A stretch of 64,000 bases of DNA from an uncultured bacterium. GTDB lineage: Bacteria; Bacteroidota; Bacteroidia; Bacteroidales; Muribaculaceae. The stretch covers positions 1 through 64,000 of the forward strand of contig CAJMMT010000008.1 of the NCBI GenBank assembly GCA_905214715.1, written 5' to 3'. Below the pieces are notes generated by a model that saw only the letters and a program-made list of their open reading frames with translations, did no database searches and was not told the DNA's origin. Shown in pieces: positions 42,105 through 52,334 of the stretch. Each line of letters opens with the position of its first letter. Position 1 is the stretch's first letter. The translations under genes and the position numbers were made by a program.

Positions 42105-43514
42105 ATGACCGAAGATTTTAAAATGTTGTGGCAGAAATGCCTGTCAATAATCCGCGACAACGTAGGTGAGACGCGGTTCAACACTTGGTTTTCCCAAACC
42201 GAGGCGGTCAGTTATGTCAATAACGTCCTTACCATCCGCGTCCCGTCGCAATACTACTTCGAGATTTACGAAGACAGTTTCTTTCAACTTATAAGCGGAG
42301 CGTTGCGGCGTGTATTCGGTCCGGAGGTAAAACTGGAGTATGACATTCCGGTAATCGCCAATGTCAAAGGCGCGAATGTGAAACTTTCGTCGCCGGGTCA
42401 AAGCCATGCAGTTGGCGGACGCTTCATACAGTCGTTGCAACAGCCCGGTGCGATGGTTGCCCAGAAACCTATAAAAGAGGCCGAGGAATTTGACTCACAG
42501 CTTAACCCTTCGCTTAATTTCGAGAATTATTGCGTAGGGGACAGTAATCGCCTGGCTTACACTATCGCCGAATACATATCGCGAAATCCACGTAAGAAAG
42601 ATTTCAACCCGTTCTTCCTTTACGGTTCGGTTGGAGTGGGGAAGACTCATCTTATACAAGCCATAGGCATACGCATCAGGGAGCAGAATCCGCGTGCCAA
42701 AGTGCTCTTCACCACGCTGCGTCAATTCCAGAATCTTTATGCGAACGCCGTCATTCAGAAAAAGGTGCCGGGTTTTGTAAATTGGTTCCAGCAGATGGAC
42801 GTGCTGCTTATCGACGACCTGCAGGAACTTTCAGGAAAGACTAAGACAAGCGAGGCTCTTTTCCCGATCTTCAACCATCTGCATCAGAACGGCAAGCAGC
42901 TCGTGTTCACATGCGACCGTCGTCCTGTGGAACTCGAAGGGATAGCTGATCGGCTCATAGACCGTTTCAAATGGGGTATAACCGAAGAGCTTCCCAAACC
43001 CGACCTGAATCTGCGCCGACAGATACTTCACTTCAAGGCCCGCAAGAACGGGCTCGCTCTACCCGATGATGTACTCGATGTTGTTGCGGAAACCGCGACG
43101 TCGTCTGTGCGTGAGCTTGAGGGGATAGTTATGGGAATCCTTACCCGTTCTATCACCAATTCCGCGCCTATTACCGTCGAGTTGGCGCGCGAGGTTATGC
43201 GTAATTCGGTGAAGATGGTAGACAAGAAGCCCATGAATATAGAGATGATAATAGAGGCTACCGCCGACTATTATAATCTCAATCCGGCTGTAATCTATTC
43301 GCCCAGCCGTGTCCGCGACGTGGCCGACGCCCGTCAGATCATAATGTATCTGGCCCATCAGCTCACAGGCATGTCCTCGACCGCCATAGGTTTTAAACTG
43401 AACCGTCGCCACGCCACCGTGCTCCACGGAATCCAGACGGTTAGAGACCGCCTGACAGTATCGAAAGAACTCGGTCAGGCTATAGATGTAATCAAGGCCG
43501 ACCTGAAAGTCTAA
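42105..43514 (+). CDS. dnaA: Chromosomal replication initiator DnaA
   Basis: DnaA binds oriC, melts DNA and loads the helicase. The 469-residue protein has the N-terminal DnaB-interaction domain (WQKCLSIIRDNVGETRFNTW). The AAA+ domain contains Walker A GSVGVGKTH and Walker B VLLIDDLQELSGK. The C-terminal DNA-binding helix-turn-helix carries the signature GFKLNRRHATVLHGIQTV. The gene is monocistronic and preceded by a repeat-rich, AT-rich region. The dnaN gene is 27 kb away, so the classical dnaA-dnaN operon is broken up here. Confidence 0.97.
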   Translation: MTEDFKMLWQKCLSIIRDNVGETRFNTWFSQTEAVSYVNNVLTIRVPSQYYFEIYEDSFFQLISGALRRVFGPEVKLEYDIPVIANVKGANVKLSSPGQSHAVGGRFIQSLQQPGAMVAQKPIKEAEEFDSQLNPSLNFENYCVGDSNRLAYTIAEYISRNPRKKDFNPFFLYGSVGVGKTHLIQAIGIRIREQNPRAKVLFTTLRQFQNLYANAVIQKKVPGFVNWFQQMDVLLIDDLQELSGKTKTSEALFPIFNHLHQNGKQLVFTCDRRPVELEGIADRLIDRFKWGITEELPKPDLNLRRQILHFKARKNGLALPDDVLDVVAETATSSVRELEGIVMGILTRSITNSAPITVELAREVMRNSVKMVDKKPMNIEMIIEATADYYNLNPAVIYSPSRVRDVADARQIIMYLAHQLTGMSSTAIGFKLNRRHATVLHGIQTVRDRLTVSKELGQAIDVIKADLKV

Positions 43515-43572
43515 TACTTCCGGGTCTTAGGTCTTGAATGATTATCTGATGCTTCGGAAACTCCCGGTGGAA

Positions 43573-45774
43573 TCAGACTAAAGAATCGAGAACCAGTTCG
43601 AATTCCTCCCTGTCGGCTCCAAGCGAGTCGAGCAATGGCCAGTCTTCCAGTATGGCTTTTTTCCATTCGCGGCGTTTGTGTTCGGGAAGGATAGTTCGGG
43701 CGTAGGACTCCGCGGCATGGCGGTATTCCCCTTTGAGCAGATATATGTGTCCTAACAGACGGAACTGTGCCGGACTTACATTCTGGCCCGCTTTCGGCAA
43801 GGCGAATTTAAGTCCTTTGTCGAAGTCCCCGCGTTCCATTTCCATACGCGCCAGAGCGAAACGTACATCGCCGTTGTCCGGTTCAAGATAGTTGGCCTTG
43901 TAAAGGTCTCGCGCTGCCTGTTCCATATGCCCGGACAACCGTTTCACTTCTGCGAGCTCGATAAGTTCGGACACGTTCTCGCTGTCGCCATATGCGCGGG
44001 AAAGATAATCTTCGGCAAGTCTCCATCGCCCTGCTGAGGCATATGCCTTGCCTATGCGCTTGGCGAGCCACCGCGAGTCTGGACTAAGCAACTCGGCTTT
44101 CATGTAGCAGGACAACGCCTCTTCCGAAACATCACCTGTCCGCTCCAATGTATAACCTAACTTTTCCCATAGATGCGGATCGTCACCTCGCTCGTCGGTA
44201 AGCTGACGCAACATAGGCAACGCTTCGCGGTAATATCCTCTCTTGAAATAGAAAGCCGCAATCAGTTCCAACACTTCGGTCTCATTCAGTATTTCAGAGA
44301 CGACAGGTAGATTCTGGAAATCGAGAGGTGTCAGGAACGGGTCGGCAAACTCATTGTTTTTTGGAAACAATTTGAAGAAACGATACAAGTCCCGTATATA
44401 TTTCTCGGTTTCGATGTCATAGGCCGGGCGACCGGAGGCTGGATTCGTCTCATCGCCCGCTTCCTCGATTTGCCGACGTTGGGCGTCAAGCTGCATGGAC
44501 ATTGCCTGTCGGCGGGACTCGGGCATGGAGGCCAGACCGAAAAGGAACGAAAATTTGTCGCTATCGCACATTATGCCGTCTGACTCAAGCAACCGGTTGG
44601 TGCCTCCGGCATCAGACTCTATGATTTCGGCTGCCGCGCCTTCGTGCAGCATGCTGAGGTCTGTGGTAAAAGGAAGGAACCAGTTTGACATACGTGCGAA
44701 GAAAGGAAATCCTTTTAGGTTGGAGAATGCGACCATCATAACGTCGGCGCCTTCGAGTTGCATTTCGGTCAACTCTCTTATCTTCTCTGCCAGACCGCTC
44801 TTTTCAAGCATCTCTTCCCATTCCGGATTCGCCTCTATACTGTCTATCCCGCCATCTTCCGAAGTCTCTTTCATCTTCTTTACAATGTCAGGACCGAGCT
44901 TCATCATTCCCGGTAGCACCTCCGAGCGCATTTTTGTGACTATGCGTTCGGTATCGCGTGTGCGTATGATGGTCCTCACAGTCTCGAGAAGGCGCCGGTA
45001 GGTAAGCAGGCTGTCTTTCAGTGTTTCCAGACGTGCCATAAGCTTGCGGTTGGGCGCGATGCGCTCCCGGTGACGCGCCAGCACCATCACGAGAGCTGTG
45101 AGCGAACGCGCCGCGAGCTGTTCGGTGGCTGAAGATTCGTATACCGACAACAGAGTGGTCAGCTTGTCGCGGTCGTACCATGTAAGCAACGCCATAAGAA
45201 GTGCTGACACCATCTGGAATGCCAGTATCGGGTCTTCCTGTTCGGATGCCAATATATGGTCGCGCACGAGTTTCAGATCATCGCGTCCGTCATATCCGAG
45301 AGTCCAGATATGATTGAAAATCTTTTCAAGCAACGCCTCGCGATTCTTCATCTCAGACGTGTCAGGTGCACCGAGCTGGTTTTTCAAGGTAACCTTTTCG
45401 TTCAAGGATGTGTAATCCTCAAGCAACGATTGCAAACTCCGCGGACGGTATGAAAGCATGCGCGCCTCGGCATAGTAAAGGGCGGTATCTGCCGGCAAGC
45501 GTCTGTGCCGGTCTATGCGGTCAGCTATGTCGAGAAGCTGCAGACGCAATTCATCGAGCATGCGCGGACGACTCTCGTCGCGCACACCGTCGAGAAAGTA
45601 TTTCGTGAGCAGTGAATAGGTTGACTCGATGCTCTCTATGCGCTGCCCGAGGTCACCGATGCCGGCTGAATTGCGTTTCATCAGCACGAGGCTGTCTTTT
45701 ATACGTCCTTGGCCAAGAAGGGCATGTGTCTGCTCGTAGAGCGATTTTATATCGTTGTCGGTTCTGTTTGCCAT
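43573..45774 (-). CDS. Large cytosolic TPR-repeat protein
   Basis: This 733-residue protein lacks a signal peptide. The N-terminal 480 residues are mostly helical without a recognised domain. From about 520 to the end, degenerate tetratricopeptide repeats appear (AAFYFKRGYYREALPMLRQL, LWEKLGYTLERTGDVSEEAL, IGKAYASAGRWRLAEDYLSR, LARMEMERGDFDKGLKFALP, LGHIYLLKGEYRHAAESY). TPRs usually mediate protein contacts. Convergent with dnaA and divergent from the next gene. No function can be given. Confidence 0.75.
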   Translation of the reverse strand: MANRTDNDIKSLYEQTHALLGQGRIKDSLVLMKRNSAGIGDLGQRIESIESTYSLLTKYFLDGVRDESRPRMLDELRLQLLDIADRIDRHRRLPADTALYYAEARMLSYRPRSLQSLLEDYTSLNEKVTLKNQLGAPDTSEMKNREALLEKIFNHIWTLGYDGRDDLKLVRDHILASEQEDPILAFQMVSALLMALLTWYDRDKLTTLLSVYESSATEQLAARSLTALVMVLARHRERIAPNRKLMARLETLKDSLLTYRRLLETVRTIIRTRDTERIVTKMRSEVLPGMMKLGPDIVKKMKETSEDGGIDSIEANPEWEEMLEKSGLAEKIRELTEMQLEGADVMMVAFSNLKGFPFFARMSNWFLPFTTDLSMLHEGAAAEIIESDAGGTNRLLESDGIMCDSDKFSFLFGLASMPESRRQAMSMQLDAQRRQIEEAGDETNPASGRPAYDIETEKYIRDLYRFFKLFPKNNEFADPFLTPLDFQNLPVVSEILNETEVLELIAAFYFKRGYYREALPMLRQLTDERGDDPHLWEKLGYTLERTGDVSEEALSCYMKAELLSPDSRWLAKRIGKAYASAGRWRLAEDYLSRAYGDSENVSELIELAEVKRLSGHMEQAARDLYKANYLEPDNGDVRFALARMEMERGDFDKGLKFALPKAGQNVSPAQFRLLGHIYLLKGEYRHAAESYARTILPEHKRREWKKAILEDWPLLDSLGADREEFELVLDSLV

Positions 45775-45949
45775 AATGATTTCAAGATTCCCCCCGCATG
45801 GAAGTCTTTAGGATTGTCTCATAAAGTTCTCCCCGTTTATGATAACAAATATCGCACCAAAAATCCTACGGCATCCGCAGAAGAGTATGTTTTCGAAGAG
45901 ATACAGATAAAAACTTGTCGGAGATAGATTACCTGTCGGTTATTTTCAG

Positions 45950-45958
45950 TAATTTTGC
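45950..45958 (+). promoter_or_regulatory. -7 element for the methyltransferase-purC genes
   Basis: TAATTTTGC fits TAnnTTTG and ends 16 bases before ATG 45974. A TTTG at -33 is not seen. Confidence 0.55.
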
Positions 45959-45973
45959 GGAAAAGTCGCAGAT

Positions 45974-47272
45974 ATGGGTTCGGAAGAAATACAGGTGTCA
46001 TCTGGAAATGCTGACGCGCGGTTGTTCGATACCGCCGGGTCGTCGCTTCTTGACTCCCCCGGGCTTATAGAGTTCATATCGGCCAATTCAAAGGCCGATC
46101 CTGCCGATTTGCGCCTTAGGCTGTCAGGCCGTGAACTTGCTTTCGACCTCGATTTCGCGCTTACCCAGATAGAATGCAGGCGCAAGAATGCCCGCAAACT
46201 TCCTTATTTTATTTCCCATCCCGGGTTCCTGTTTCCATCGGGGTTGGCGGCACAGCAGGCCACCGACCAGGAGGTGGCGCGTTATCATGCCACCCTTGCG
46301 CCGTCAGGCAGTCGCTGGCTCGACTTGACCGCCGGATTGGGTATCGACGCGCTAAGCGCCGCCATCGCCGGCCATCGTGTAACGGCTGTCGAGATTGAAA
46401 GCTGGAAATGCGATGTGCTTCGCCACAACGCGGAGGCGTTGCTCGGACAGGATAGCGATTTCGAGGCATGGTGTGCCGATTCCCAACAGATTGCGGAGGA
46501 GACGGATAGCGATGAATACGACGTGATATTCATAGACCCGGCAAGAAGAGGAACAGGCGACCGACGGCTCTATGCCTTGGCCGACTGTATGCCCGATGTT
46601 ACCCGGCTCATGCCACGTCTGCTCTCCATAGCCCCTCGGGTAATAGTCAAGGCATCGCCGATGCTCGATGTTTCCGAGGCATTGCGTCAGCTTCCTTCGG
46701 TTTCTAATGTCGAGTCGGTATCTCACAGAGGCGAGTGTAAGGAACTGCTGCTGATATGCAGGCGGGAAACCCGACCACGTTCATTCGCCGCCCGCATGAT
46801 CGGTGCCGATGGCGCTATCGAATCATTCGAGTGGCAGGAGAATCCGGATGTTGACGCATGTGGATTTTCATCCGTATCAAGACCTGATAAGGATGTGAAA
46901 GACTATCCGTCTACGGCATTTCGCTGGCTTTACGAGCTGGATGCGGCGTTGGTGAAACTGCGGCCTGACAAGGTGCTCTCGGTACGCTGGCCTTCGTTAC
47001 GCAAGGCGGACCCCAACACGCAATTGTACCTTTCGGAAGAAAAGATAACGGAATTCCCGGGTAGGGTAACGGAAATTATTAGCCGTCCGGCTCCACGCGA
47101 TCTTCGTAAGATGAAAGGGGAGGGGATGACGGTTGTGAGCCGCAACTATCCCGAAAGCGCCGAAGCGATACGTGCGAGGTATCGTTTCAGCGAGAACCCC
47201 CATAAATTTCTCTACGCTTTCCGCCTTGACGGCAAACCCACAATGTTATTGACAGAACTACTTACTATATAA
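45974..47272 (+). CDS. Class I SAM-dependent methyltransferase with THUMP-like C-terminal domain
   Basis: The 432-residue protein has a SAM-binding core in its middle: WLDLTAGLGIDALSAAIAGH (motif I), TAVEIESWKCDVLRHNAEAL and the catalytic-site-like YDVIFIDPARRG. The phrase DPARRG resembles the (N/D)PPY motif position of amino-methyltransferases. The C-terminal 130 residues (KVLSVRWPSLRKADPN, GMTVVSRNYPESAEAIRARY) look like the THUMP-like domain of Bacteroidetes homologues, which suggests an RNA substrate. It lies 2 bases before purC. Confidence 0.8.
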   Translation: MGSEEIQVSSGNADARLFDTAGSSLLDSPGLIEFISANSKADPADLRLRLSGRELAFDLDFALTQIECRRKNARKLPYFISHPGFLFPSGLAAQQATDQEVARYHATLAPSGSRWLDLTAGLGIDALSAAIAGHRVTAVEIESWKCDVLRHNAEALLGQDSDFEAWCADSQQIAEETDSDEYDVIFIDPARRGTGDRRLYALADCMPDVTRLMPRLLSIAPRVIVKASPMLDVSEALRQLPSVSNVESVSHRGECKELLLICRRETRPRSFAARMIGADGAIESFEWQENPDVDACGFSSVSRPDKDVKDYPSTAFRWLYELDAALVKLRPDKVLSVRWPSLRKADPNTQLYLSEEKITEFPGRVTEIISRPAPRDLRKMKGEGMTVVSRNYPESAEAIRARYRFSENPHKFLYAFRLDGKPTMLLTELLTI

Positions 47273-47274
47273 CT

Positions 47275-48219
47275 ATGACAACTCTTATGAACACAGACTT
47301 CGACTTCAAGGGACAGAAGTCGGTCTACCATGGTAAAGTACGCGACGTATACGACATTGACGACCGCCTGCTCGTAATGGTCGCTACCGACCGCATTTCA
47401 GCGTTCGATGTGATACTCCCCAAGGGAATACCGTTCAAAGGACAGGTGCTTAATCAGATAGCATCTTACTTCCTTGACGCTACATCCGACATAGTTCCCA
47501 ACTGGAAAGTCGCCGTTCCCGATCCGATGGTAACCGTGGGCGTGAAGTGCGAGCCTATGAAGGTAGAGATGATAGTACGCGGATACCTGGCCGGCTCCGC
47601 GTGGCGCGACTATGCCGCCGGAAAGCGCGAAATCTGTGGTGTCGCTCTTCCGGAAGGTCTTAAAGAGAACCAGAAACTGCCGCATCCCATACTTACCCCT
47701 ACCACCAAGGCTGATGAAGGACACGATGAAAACATTTCGCGCGACGAGATCATAGCGCGGGGGATAGTGGCAAAGGAGGACTACGAGAAGATGGAAGAGT
47801 ATGCGTTAGCTCTTTTCGCACGTGGTACGGAGATGGCCGCCGAGCGTGGTCTGATACTTGTCGACACCAAGTATGAATTCGGCAAGCACGACGGCAAGGT
47901 GATACTTATCGACGAGATACATACTCCCGATTCAAGCCGCTATTTCTATGCCGACGGTTATCAGGAACGCTTCGAGAAAGGGGAGGAGCAACGTCAGCTC
48001 TCGAAGGAGTTCGTGCGTCGCTGGCTCATTGAAAACGGATTCATGGGCCGTCAGGGCGAGAAAGTTCCCGAGATGACCGATGCCTACTGTCATGAGGTGT
48101 CAGACCGTTACATAGAACTTTACGAGCATATCACAGGCATGAAATTCGAGAAGGCGCAGTCGGCCGACCTGCAGGGCCGTATATTCCGGAATGTGTCGGA
48201 AGCTCTCAAGACCCTCTGA
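47275..48219 (+). CDS. purC: Phosphoribosylaminoimidazole-succinocarboxamide synthase
   Basis: PurC condenses CAIR with aspartate in purine biosynthesis. The 314-residue enzyme is the long, eukaryote-like type. It has YHGKVRDVYDIDDRLLVMVATDRISAFDVILP at the N-terminus (ATP site), GSAWRDYAAG, LILVDTKYEFG and IDEIHTPDSSRYFYADGY. It starts 2 bases after the upstream methyltransferase and forms a short operon with the following small gene. Confidence 0.95.
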   Translation: MTTLMNTDFDFKGQKSVYHGKVRDVYDIDDRLLVMVATDRISAFDVILPKGIPFKGQVLNQIASYFLDATSDIVPNWKVAVPDPMVTVGVKCEPMKVEMIVRGYLAGSAWRDYAAGKREICGVALPEGLKENQKLPHPILTPTTKADEGHDENISRDEIIARGIVAKEDYEKMEEYALALFARGTEMAAERGLILVDTKYEFGKHDGKVILIDEIHTPDSSRYFYADGYQERFEKGEEQRQLSKEFVRRWLIENGFMGRQGEKVPEMTDAYCHEVSDRYIELYEHITGMKFEKAQSADLQGRIFRNVSEALKTL

Positions 48220-48223
48220 TGTC

Positions 48224-48397
48224 ATGTTGCCTCAGGACCCTGTGATGTTGATGAGCGTAATCAACATGAAACTGCGTGACGAGAACGTCAATCTGACCGA
48301 ACTCTGCAAACGGCTCGATGTTCCGGAACAGGAGCTGACCGCCAAGTTACAAAAGGCCGGTTTCGCATACGATGCCGCCTCCAACCGTTTCATGTAA
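48224..48397 (+). CDS. DUF4250 small protein
   Basis: The 57-residue protein MLPQDPVMLMSVINMKLRDE matches the DUF4250 family, a small helical protein of unknown role. The region 25-57 (LCKRLDVPEQELTAKLQKAG) resembles a helix-turn-helix. The frame extends upstream into purC, but homology fixes ATG 48224, 4 bases after the purC stop. Confidence 0.8.
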   Translation: MLPQDPVMLMSVINMKLRDENVNLTELCKRLDVPEQELTAKLQKAGFAYDAASNRFM

Positions 48398-48439
48398 CGC
48401 ATAAGAGGATTAAAATAGGCAATTCCAACAATGAAAGAT

Positions 48440-48482
48440 AATAAAGATGCCGCGACCTATTTCCGGTCGCGGCATCTTTATT
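48440..48482. terminator. Strong hairpin terminator after purC operon
   Basis: A perfect 18-bp stem (AATAAAGATGCCGCGACC, loop TATTTCC) lies between convergent genes. Its centre GATGCCGCGACC is the same as in the terminators of the secreted paralogs further on. Confidence 0.9.
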
Positions 48483-48546
48483 TCTATTTTACTGGGGTAA
48501 TCAAATGTCAATGTCGCCATAACGACAAATGACAAACGACGAATGA

Positions 48547-50019
48547 CTAAAGAATTACTTTAGACACCTTTCCACCCTGACGTACGATGAAAAGACCCTT
48601 CTCGGGGTTCTGAACGCGAACCCCCTGCATGTTGTAGTATTCCACGGGAGCGTTGGCATCTATTTCGACAGCGTTGACACCTACGGTGCCTTTCTCGCCG
48701 ATAACCTCGATATCTTTCACTTCCCAAGTACCGGCTACAGCTTCGGTGGATACATACTTGAAGGCGAATTGCATTTTCTTGCCGGCGTATGCATCAAGTG
48801 TTACGGGAGCGTTGGCGAAGAAGCTCCATGAAAAACCTTTCTCGGGAGCGCTCGCTTCCTGAACCATTGTCCATTCGGTAGCGCCCTCTTCGCGGGCCAT
48901 GATGTAGGCGTATCCGCTGAAGTCGGCAACGTCTATCATTACATTGTTCTCTTTATACTGGTTCAGAGCCTGCTGGAAATTAAGAGTGGCGCTCTTGTAA
49001 CCGTTGAGGTTGATCACAGGTGAAACAGCATAACCCTCGCATGCGATGGTGGATTTATTCACGAAGCCACTTCCTTTCAGGCCGTATTGGGAATCGTGCG
49101 ACCAAGGATAGTTCTCACCCTCGACATTCTCGAAAGTGAAATCCTCGCCAAGAACTGAAGAGTATATAAGACCTGCAGGCTTTACGGTAAGCACATAGAA
49201 AGCTTCGCCAGGTTTGTATTCATCGTTACCTTCGGCGGCAGCTGTGATAATGGTAGTTCCGGCGACATTGAGAGTTACAACGCCTGTAGCTGGATCTACT
49301 GTAGCAACTTCTGTGTCAGACGAAGAGTATACCAATTCGGCTGTAGTAGCTTTGGTTGCTACGGGTGAAACGAAATCTTCGTCAAGAATGGCGGTGTATT
49401 CACCCTGCGGGAATTTGATATCGGCATCAAGACGGTTGTCGGCAGTGCCGATACCATAATATTGAACGTAATTCAGCCAGACAACGCCATTGGCCTTTGT
49501 CGTTGCGCAGTCGATAGCCACTCTTACGTAAACGTCTGAGATAACCACTGCAGCGTCGGTAGCGAGAGTAAGAGTTCCATTTGTGCTATCGTAGTCAGAT
49601 TCCGATGCGGTTACAACATCTGTCCAAGTTGTGTTATCTGTTGAGGTCTGCAGTTTAAAACTGTTTATCACGCCGCTCTCGTTTAATTTCTCTATACCGA
49701 GCACAACGGATGTGAGCTGCTGGGTAATCTTGAAATCAGAAGTAATAGATCCTACACTTGGGGTCTTACTGCTTCCGCATTTAATCATGTTGCTCCATTT
49801 GTTGTTGTTATTGTTGAAGTTGATGATTGTGAACGACTCGCTTCCAGTGGTGCTCAGTTTGTATGTGAAACTGCCTGAATATGAACTGTTATTCGGATAA
49901 TGCGTGTTACCTGCATTATTCTCACTACCGAACTTAAGTTCGAATAGCTGAGTTGCTTCTGCGGCGAAAGCCGATCCGGCTATGGCCACCGCAGCTAATG
50001 AAAGTAAAAACTTTTTCAT
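48547..50019 (-). CDS. Secreted Ig-like domain protein, paralog 1
   Basis: The 490-residue protein has the signal peptide MKKFLLSLAAVAIAGSAFA and an N-terminal beta domain (about 20-170, possibly a fibronectin or discoidin-like sandwich). A bacterial Ig-like BIG2 domain follows (about 178-265; VYSSSDTEVATVDPATGVVTL, TTIITAAAEGNDEYKPG), then a jelly-roll-like domain (about 270-450) and the tail EYYNMQGVRVQNPEKGLFIV-RQGGKVSKVIL. The frame is open 35 codons further upstream; the signal peptide sets the start at 50019. It is one of five homologues in 15 kb. The tail is proposed to be a type IX secretion signal. Confidence 0.75.
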   Translation of the reverse strand: MKKFLLSLAAVAIAGSAFAAEATQLFELKFGSENNAGNTHYPNNSSYSGSFTYKLSTTGSESFTIINFNNNNNKWSNMIKCGSSKTPSVGSITSDFKITQQLTSVVLGIEKLNESGVINSFKLQTSTDNTTWTDVVTASESDYDSTNGTLTLATDAAVVISDVYVRVAIDCATTKANGVVWLNYVQYYGIGTADNRLDADIKFPQGEYTAILDEDFVSPVATKATTAELVYSSSDTEVATVDPATGVVTLNVAGTTIITAAAEGNDEYKPGEAFYVLTVKPAGLIYSSVLGEDFTFENVEGENYPWSHDSQYGLKGSGFVNKSTIACEGYAVSPVINLNGYKSATLNFQQALNQYKENNVMIDVADFSGYAYIMAREEGATEWTMVQEASAPEKGFSWSFFANAPVTLDAYAGKKMQFAFKYVSTEAVAGTWEVKDIEVIGEKGTVGVNAVEIDANAPVEYYNMQGVRVQNPEKGLFIVRQGGKVSKVIL

Positions 50020-50096
50020 ACTCTTTGATTTAGTTAATTTATGGTTTATTATATTTAGTCGTTTTGAAGAATAATTCGCAATGAGGATTGTGTTCA

Positions 50097-50105
50097 ACAA
50101 AGATA
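50097..50105 (-). promoter_or_regulatory. -7 element for secreted paralog 1
   Basis: The minus strand reads TATCTTTGT, about 78 bases before the start codon. No TTTG is seen at -33. Confidence 0.55.
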
Positions 50106-50248
50106 AGAAAAATATCAATGCCATTCCACATTATTCCTATCTGATTTTCAATAACCCAAAATAGAGTGGAGGCATCCAAGCCGTACAATATTGTGGAGAA
50201 ATTGCATCCTTGTCTACATATGTCTGATTTTACATGAATTACAAAAAA

Positions 50249-50282
50249 TACATGCTGTGGCCAAGAGCAGCCACAGCATGCA
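50249..50282 (-). terminator. Terminator of secreted paralog 2
   Basis: CATGCTGTGGC pairs with GCCACAGCATG, and on the minus strand TATTTTTTG follows. Confidence 0.85.
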
Positions 50283-50306
50283 TTATATATAAGTTATGTT
50301 GTAAGG

Positions 50307-52334
50307 TTAGAGAACAACCTTGGAGGTCTTGCCGCCCTTGCGAACGATGTAGAGACCCTGTTCAGGCTGACCGTTGACACGACGGCCCTGCAGGTCGAAG
50401 TAAACGGCCTCACCAACCTCGGCACCAATTGCCTCTACGCCGGTGGACTCGTTGGGTCCAACCTTAAGTTGGTAAGGTTTAGCGGATTTTACACCGTTCT
50501 TCTCCACGATCAGGTTAAGTGTACCTTCCTTAGAGTCAAATCCGATACCGTCCTCATGATTGTATTCGGTGTATTTGCTGTGGTCCTCGGCGATAACCTT
50601 CCGTGGAGCTTCGGCAACAGAAGTCTTGGGTTCAAAGAAATAATGATACTTGTAAATGCCTTCGGAATTCAAGTCTTCATACAGCAAACGGAATTTGCCA
50701 TCAGCTTCGATATGATCTGCGGCATCCTCGTTGTCATATATGTTGAAATGCTCTCTTGCATCGGGATAAACATATATCTTCTTCTCCCCGTCAAAAGCGT
50801 TGGAGTCATTGAAATATTCTGACCCCTTGATCGATAAGCTGTACCCGAAAATACCGGCTTCTGTTGATTTAAGCAGCATATTCCCGTTTTCAATGTTATA
50901 AGAAAGCGGGTTGGAAGATTCTTCATTCCATGCAAGTATCCAATTGAACTTGTCGGAATCTCCTTTGAATCCTGTGGGAAGTATAACAGACACAGTAGCA
51001 TCCATGTTTTCAGGCATCCAAATGTCGTAATCCTCGATGATAACATCATCCGAGTTGCTTGAAATGCCATCCCATGCAAAGTCTGTCTTCTCGATGGGCG
51101 CAGGAGCTTTCCATTCAATTTTAATCTCGGATATTATATATACACCACCTGTAGGAACAATGCTGAAATATGTATAATCAGTTTCAGGAGTTATGACAAT
51201 CTCCTCCTTTCCTGTAGGATGAGCTATCTGTGTACCTATTGTCGAACCAGTAGTATATTTATCGTTACCAGCGTAAATCAAAACACCGTTGTTAGCTTGC
51301 TTGTCAGTGTTAGATGCAGAGGGAACTATGGTAATTTTGCTAATTGTATAGCCTTGAGAGTTATCAGTAACAGCTATACCACAACCAGTTTTACCGGTAT
51401 TGAATTGGTATCCCTTATTGGCATATGTTTGAGATCTATATTCGATATTGGTAATCGTAGAGGTATAAGATTCTGAGGCTGTATATGATCCAGGTTTAAG
51501 AGTATCAGGATTTAAAGTGTCGATAATCGCATTTGGATCAACAATAGTAAGGGTATACTCCGCTTTCCCAGCTTTGTATTCATCGTTTTCTTCACATGTA
51601 GCTGTTATGGTCGTAGTACCGGCAGCAACCAATGTAACAGCCCCAGTGGCGGCATCAACCGTAGCAACTTCCGGGTTAGAGGATGTATAAGTAACATCAG
51701 CAGTAGTCGCTTTCGTCAATTCCGGAGCTGTAAAAGATTCACCAAGATTGGCTGTGTACTCTGTTCCAGGGAAAGAAAGATTGGCATTAAGTCTTGAATC
51801 TGTCGCTGATTTTATATACAACTGTACATCTTTCTGTCCTGAGGCATAGCAGGAGAATAGACTCGATGTGGCGTTGTACATTAAAACGTTACGGGCCGCA
51901 CCGTTTGTGAATGTAATTTTAGCATTTTTATTTGTGTCAATTGTAATTGTAGCTGTGGCACTGTTCGTTGCTTCAGTTTTGAGATAATTATTTTTACCAG
52001 TACCACCTGCTGCATATAGATAGCCTATTGATTCAGATTCTCCATTTGTTACATAGAATGAATATTCCGTACCATTGTCTTTTGCGACTTTCGTAATCTT
52101 TACTACTGCAACATTCTCATCAGGAGTTATTTCATCATTGGTGATAGTAACGTTAAAGGCTCCTCTATTGTTGGTATTTTGAGTGGTGCTCATCGCTTTA
52201 TTGTTTTCAGTATTAACGATGAGGCAATCAGCGGATTCTCCAATTTCGTCAATGGATGATACCAGTTTATAGGTATCAGCCCAAGCCGAGCCGGTGAGAG
52301 CTACCGCTGCCAACGAAAGTAAAAACTTTTTCAT
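50307..52334 (-). CDS. Secreted Ig-like domain protein, paralog 2
   Basis: The largest paralog (675 residues) begins with MKKFLLSLAAVALTGSAWA. A domain of about 150 residues follows (YLYAAGGTGKNNYLKT, YSFYVTNGESESIGYL). A BIG2-like domain (about 185-270; VTYTSSNPEVATVDAATGAV, CEENDEYKAGKAEYTLTIV) comes next, then two further beta domains and the tail VYFDLQGRRVNGQPEQGLYI-VRKGGKTSKVVL. The tail deviates from the others. Domains look exchanged between paralogs like modules. The likely location is the cell surface or outside the cell; the ligand is unknown. Confidence 0.75.
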   Translation of the reverse strand: MKKFLLSLAAVALTGSAWADTYKLVSSIDEIGESADCLIVNTENNKAMSTTQNTNNRGAFNVTITNDEITPDENVAVVKITKVAKDNGTEYSFYVTNGESESIGYLYAAGGTGKNNYLKTEATNSATATITIDTNKNAKITFTNGAARNVLMYNATSSLFSCYASGQKDVQLYIKSATDSRLNANLSFPGTEYTANLGESFTAPELTKATTADVTYTSSNPEVATVDAATGAVTLVAAGTTTITATCEENDEYKAGKAEYTLTIVDPNAIIDTLNPDTLKPGSYTASESYTSTITNIEYRSQTYANKGYQFNTGKTGCGIAVTDNSQGYTISKITIVPSASNTDKQANNGVLIYAGNDKYTTGSTIGTQIAHPTGKEEIVITPETDYTYFSIVPTGGVYIISEIKIEWKAPAPIEKTDFAWDGISSNSDDVIIEDYDIWMPENMDATVSVILPTGFKGDSDKFNWILAWNEESSNPLSYNIENGNMLLKSTEAGIFGYSLSIKGSEYFNDSNAFDGEKKIYVYPDAREHFNIYDNEDAADHIEADGKFRLLYEDLNSEGIYKYHYFFEPKTSVAEAPRKVIAEDHSKYTEYNHEDGIGFDSKEGTLNLIVEKNGVKSAKPYQLKVGPNESTGVEAIGAEVGEAVYFDLQGRRVNGQPEQGLYIVRKGGKTSKVVL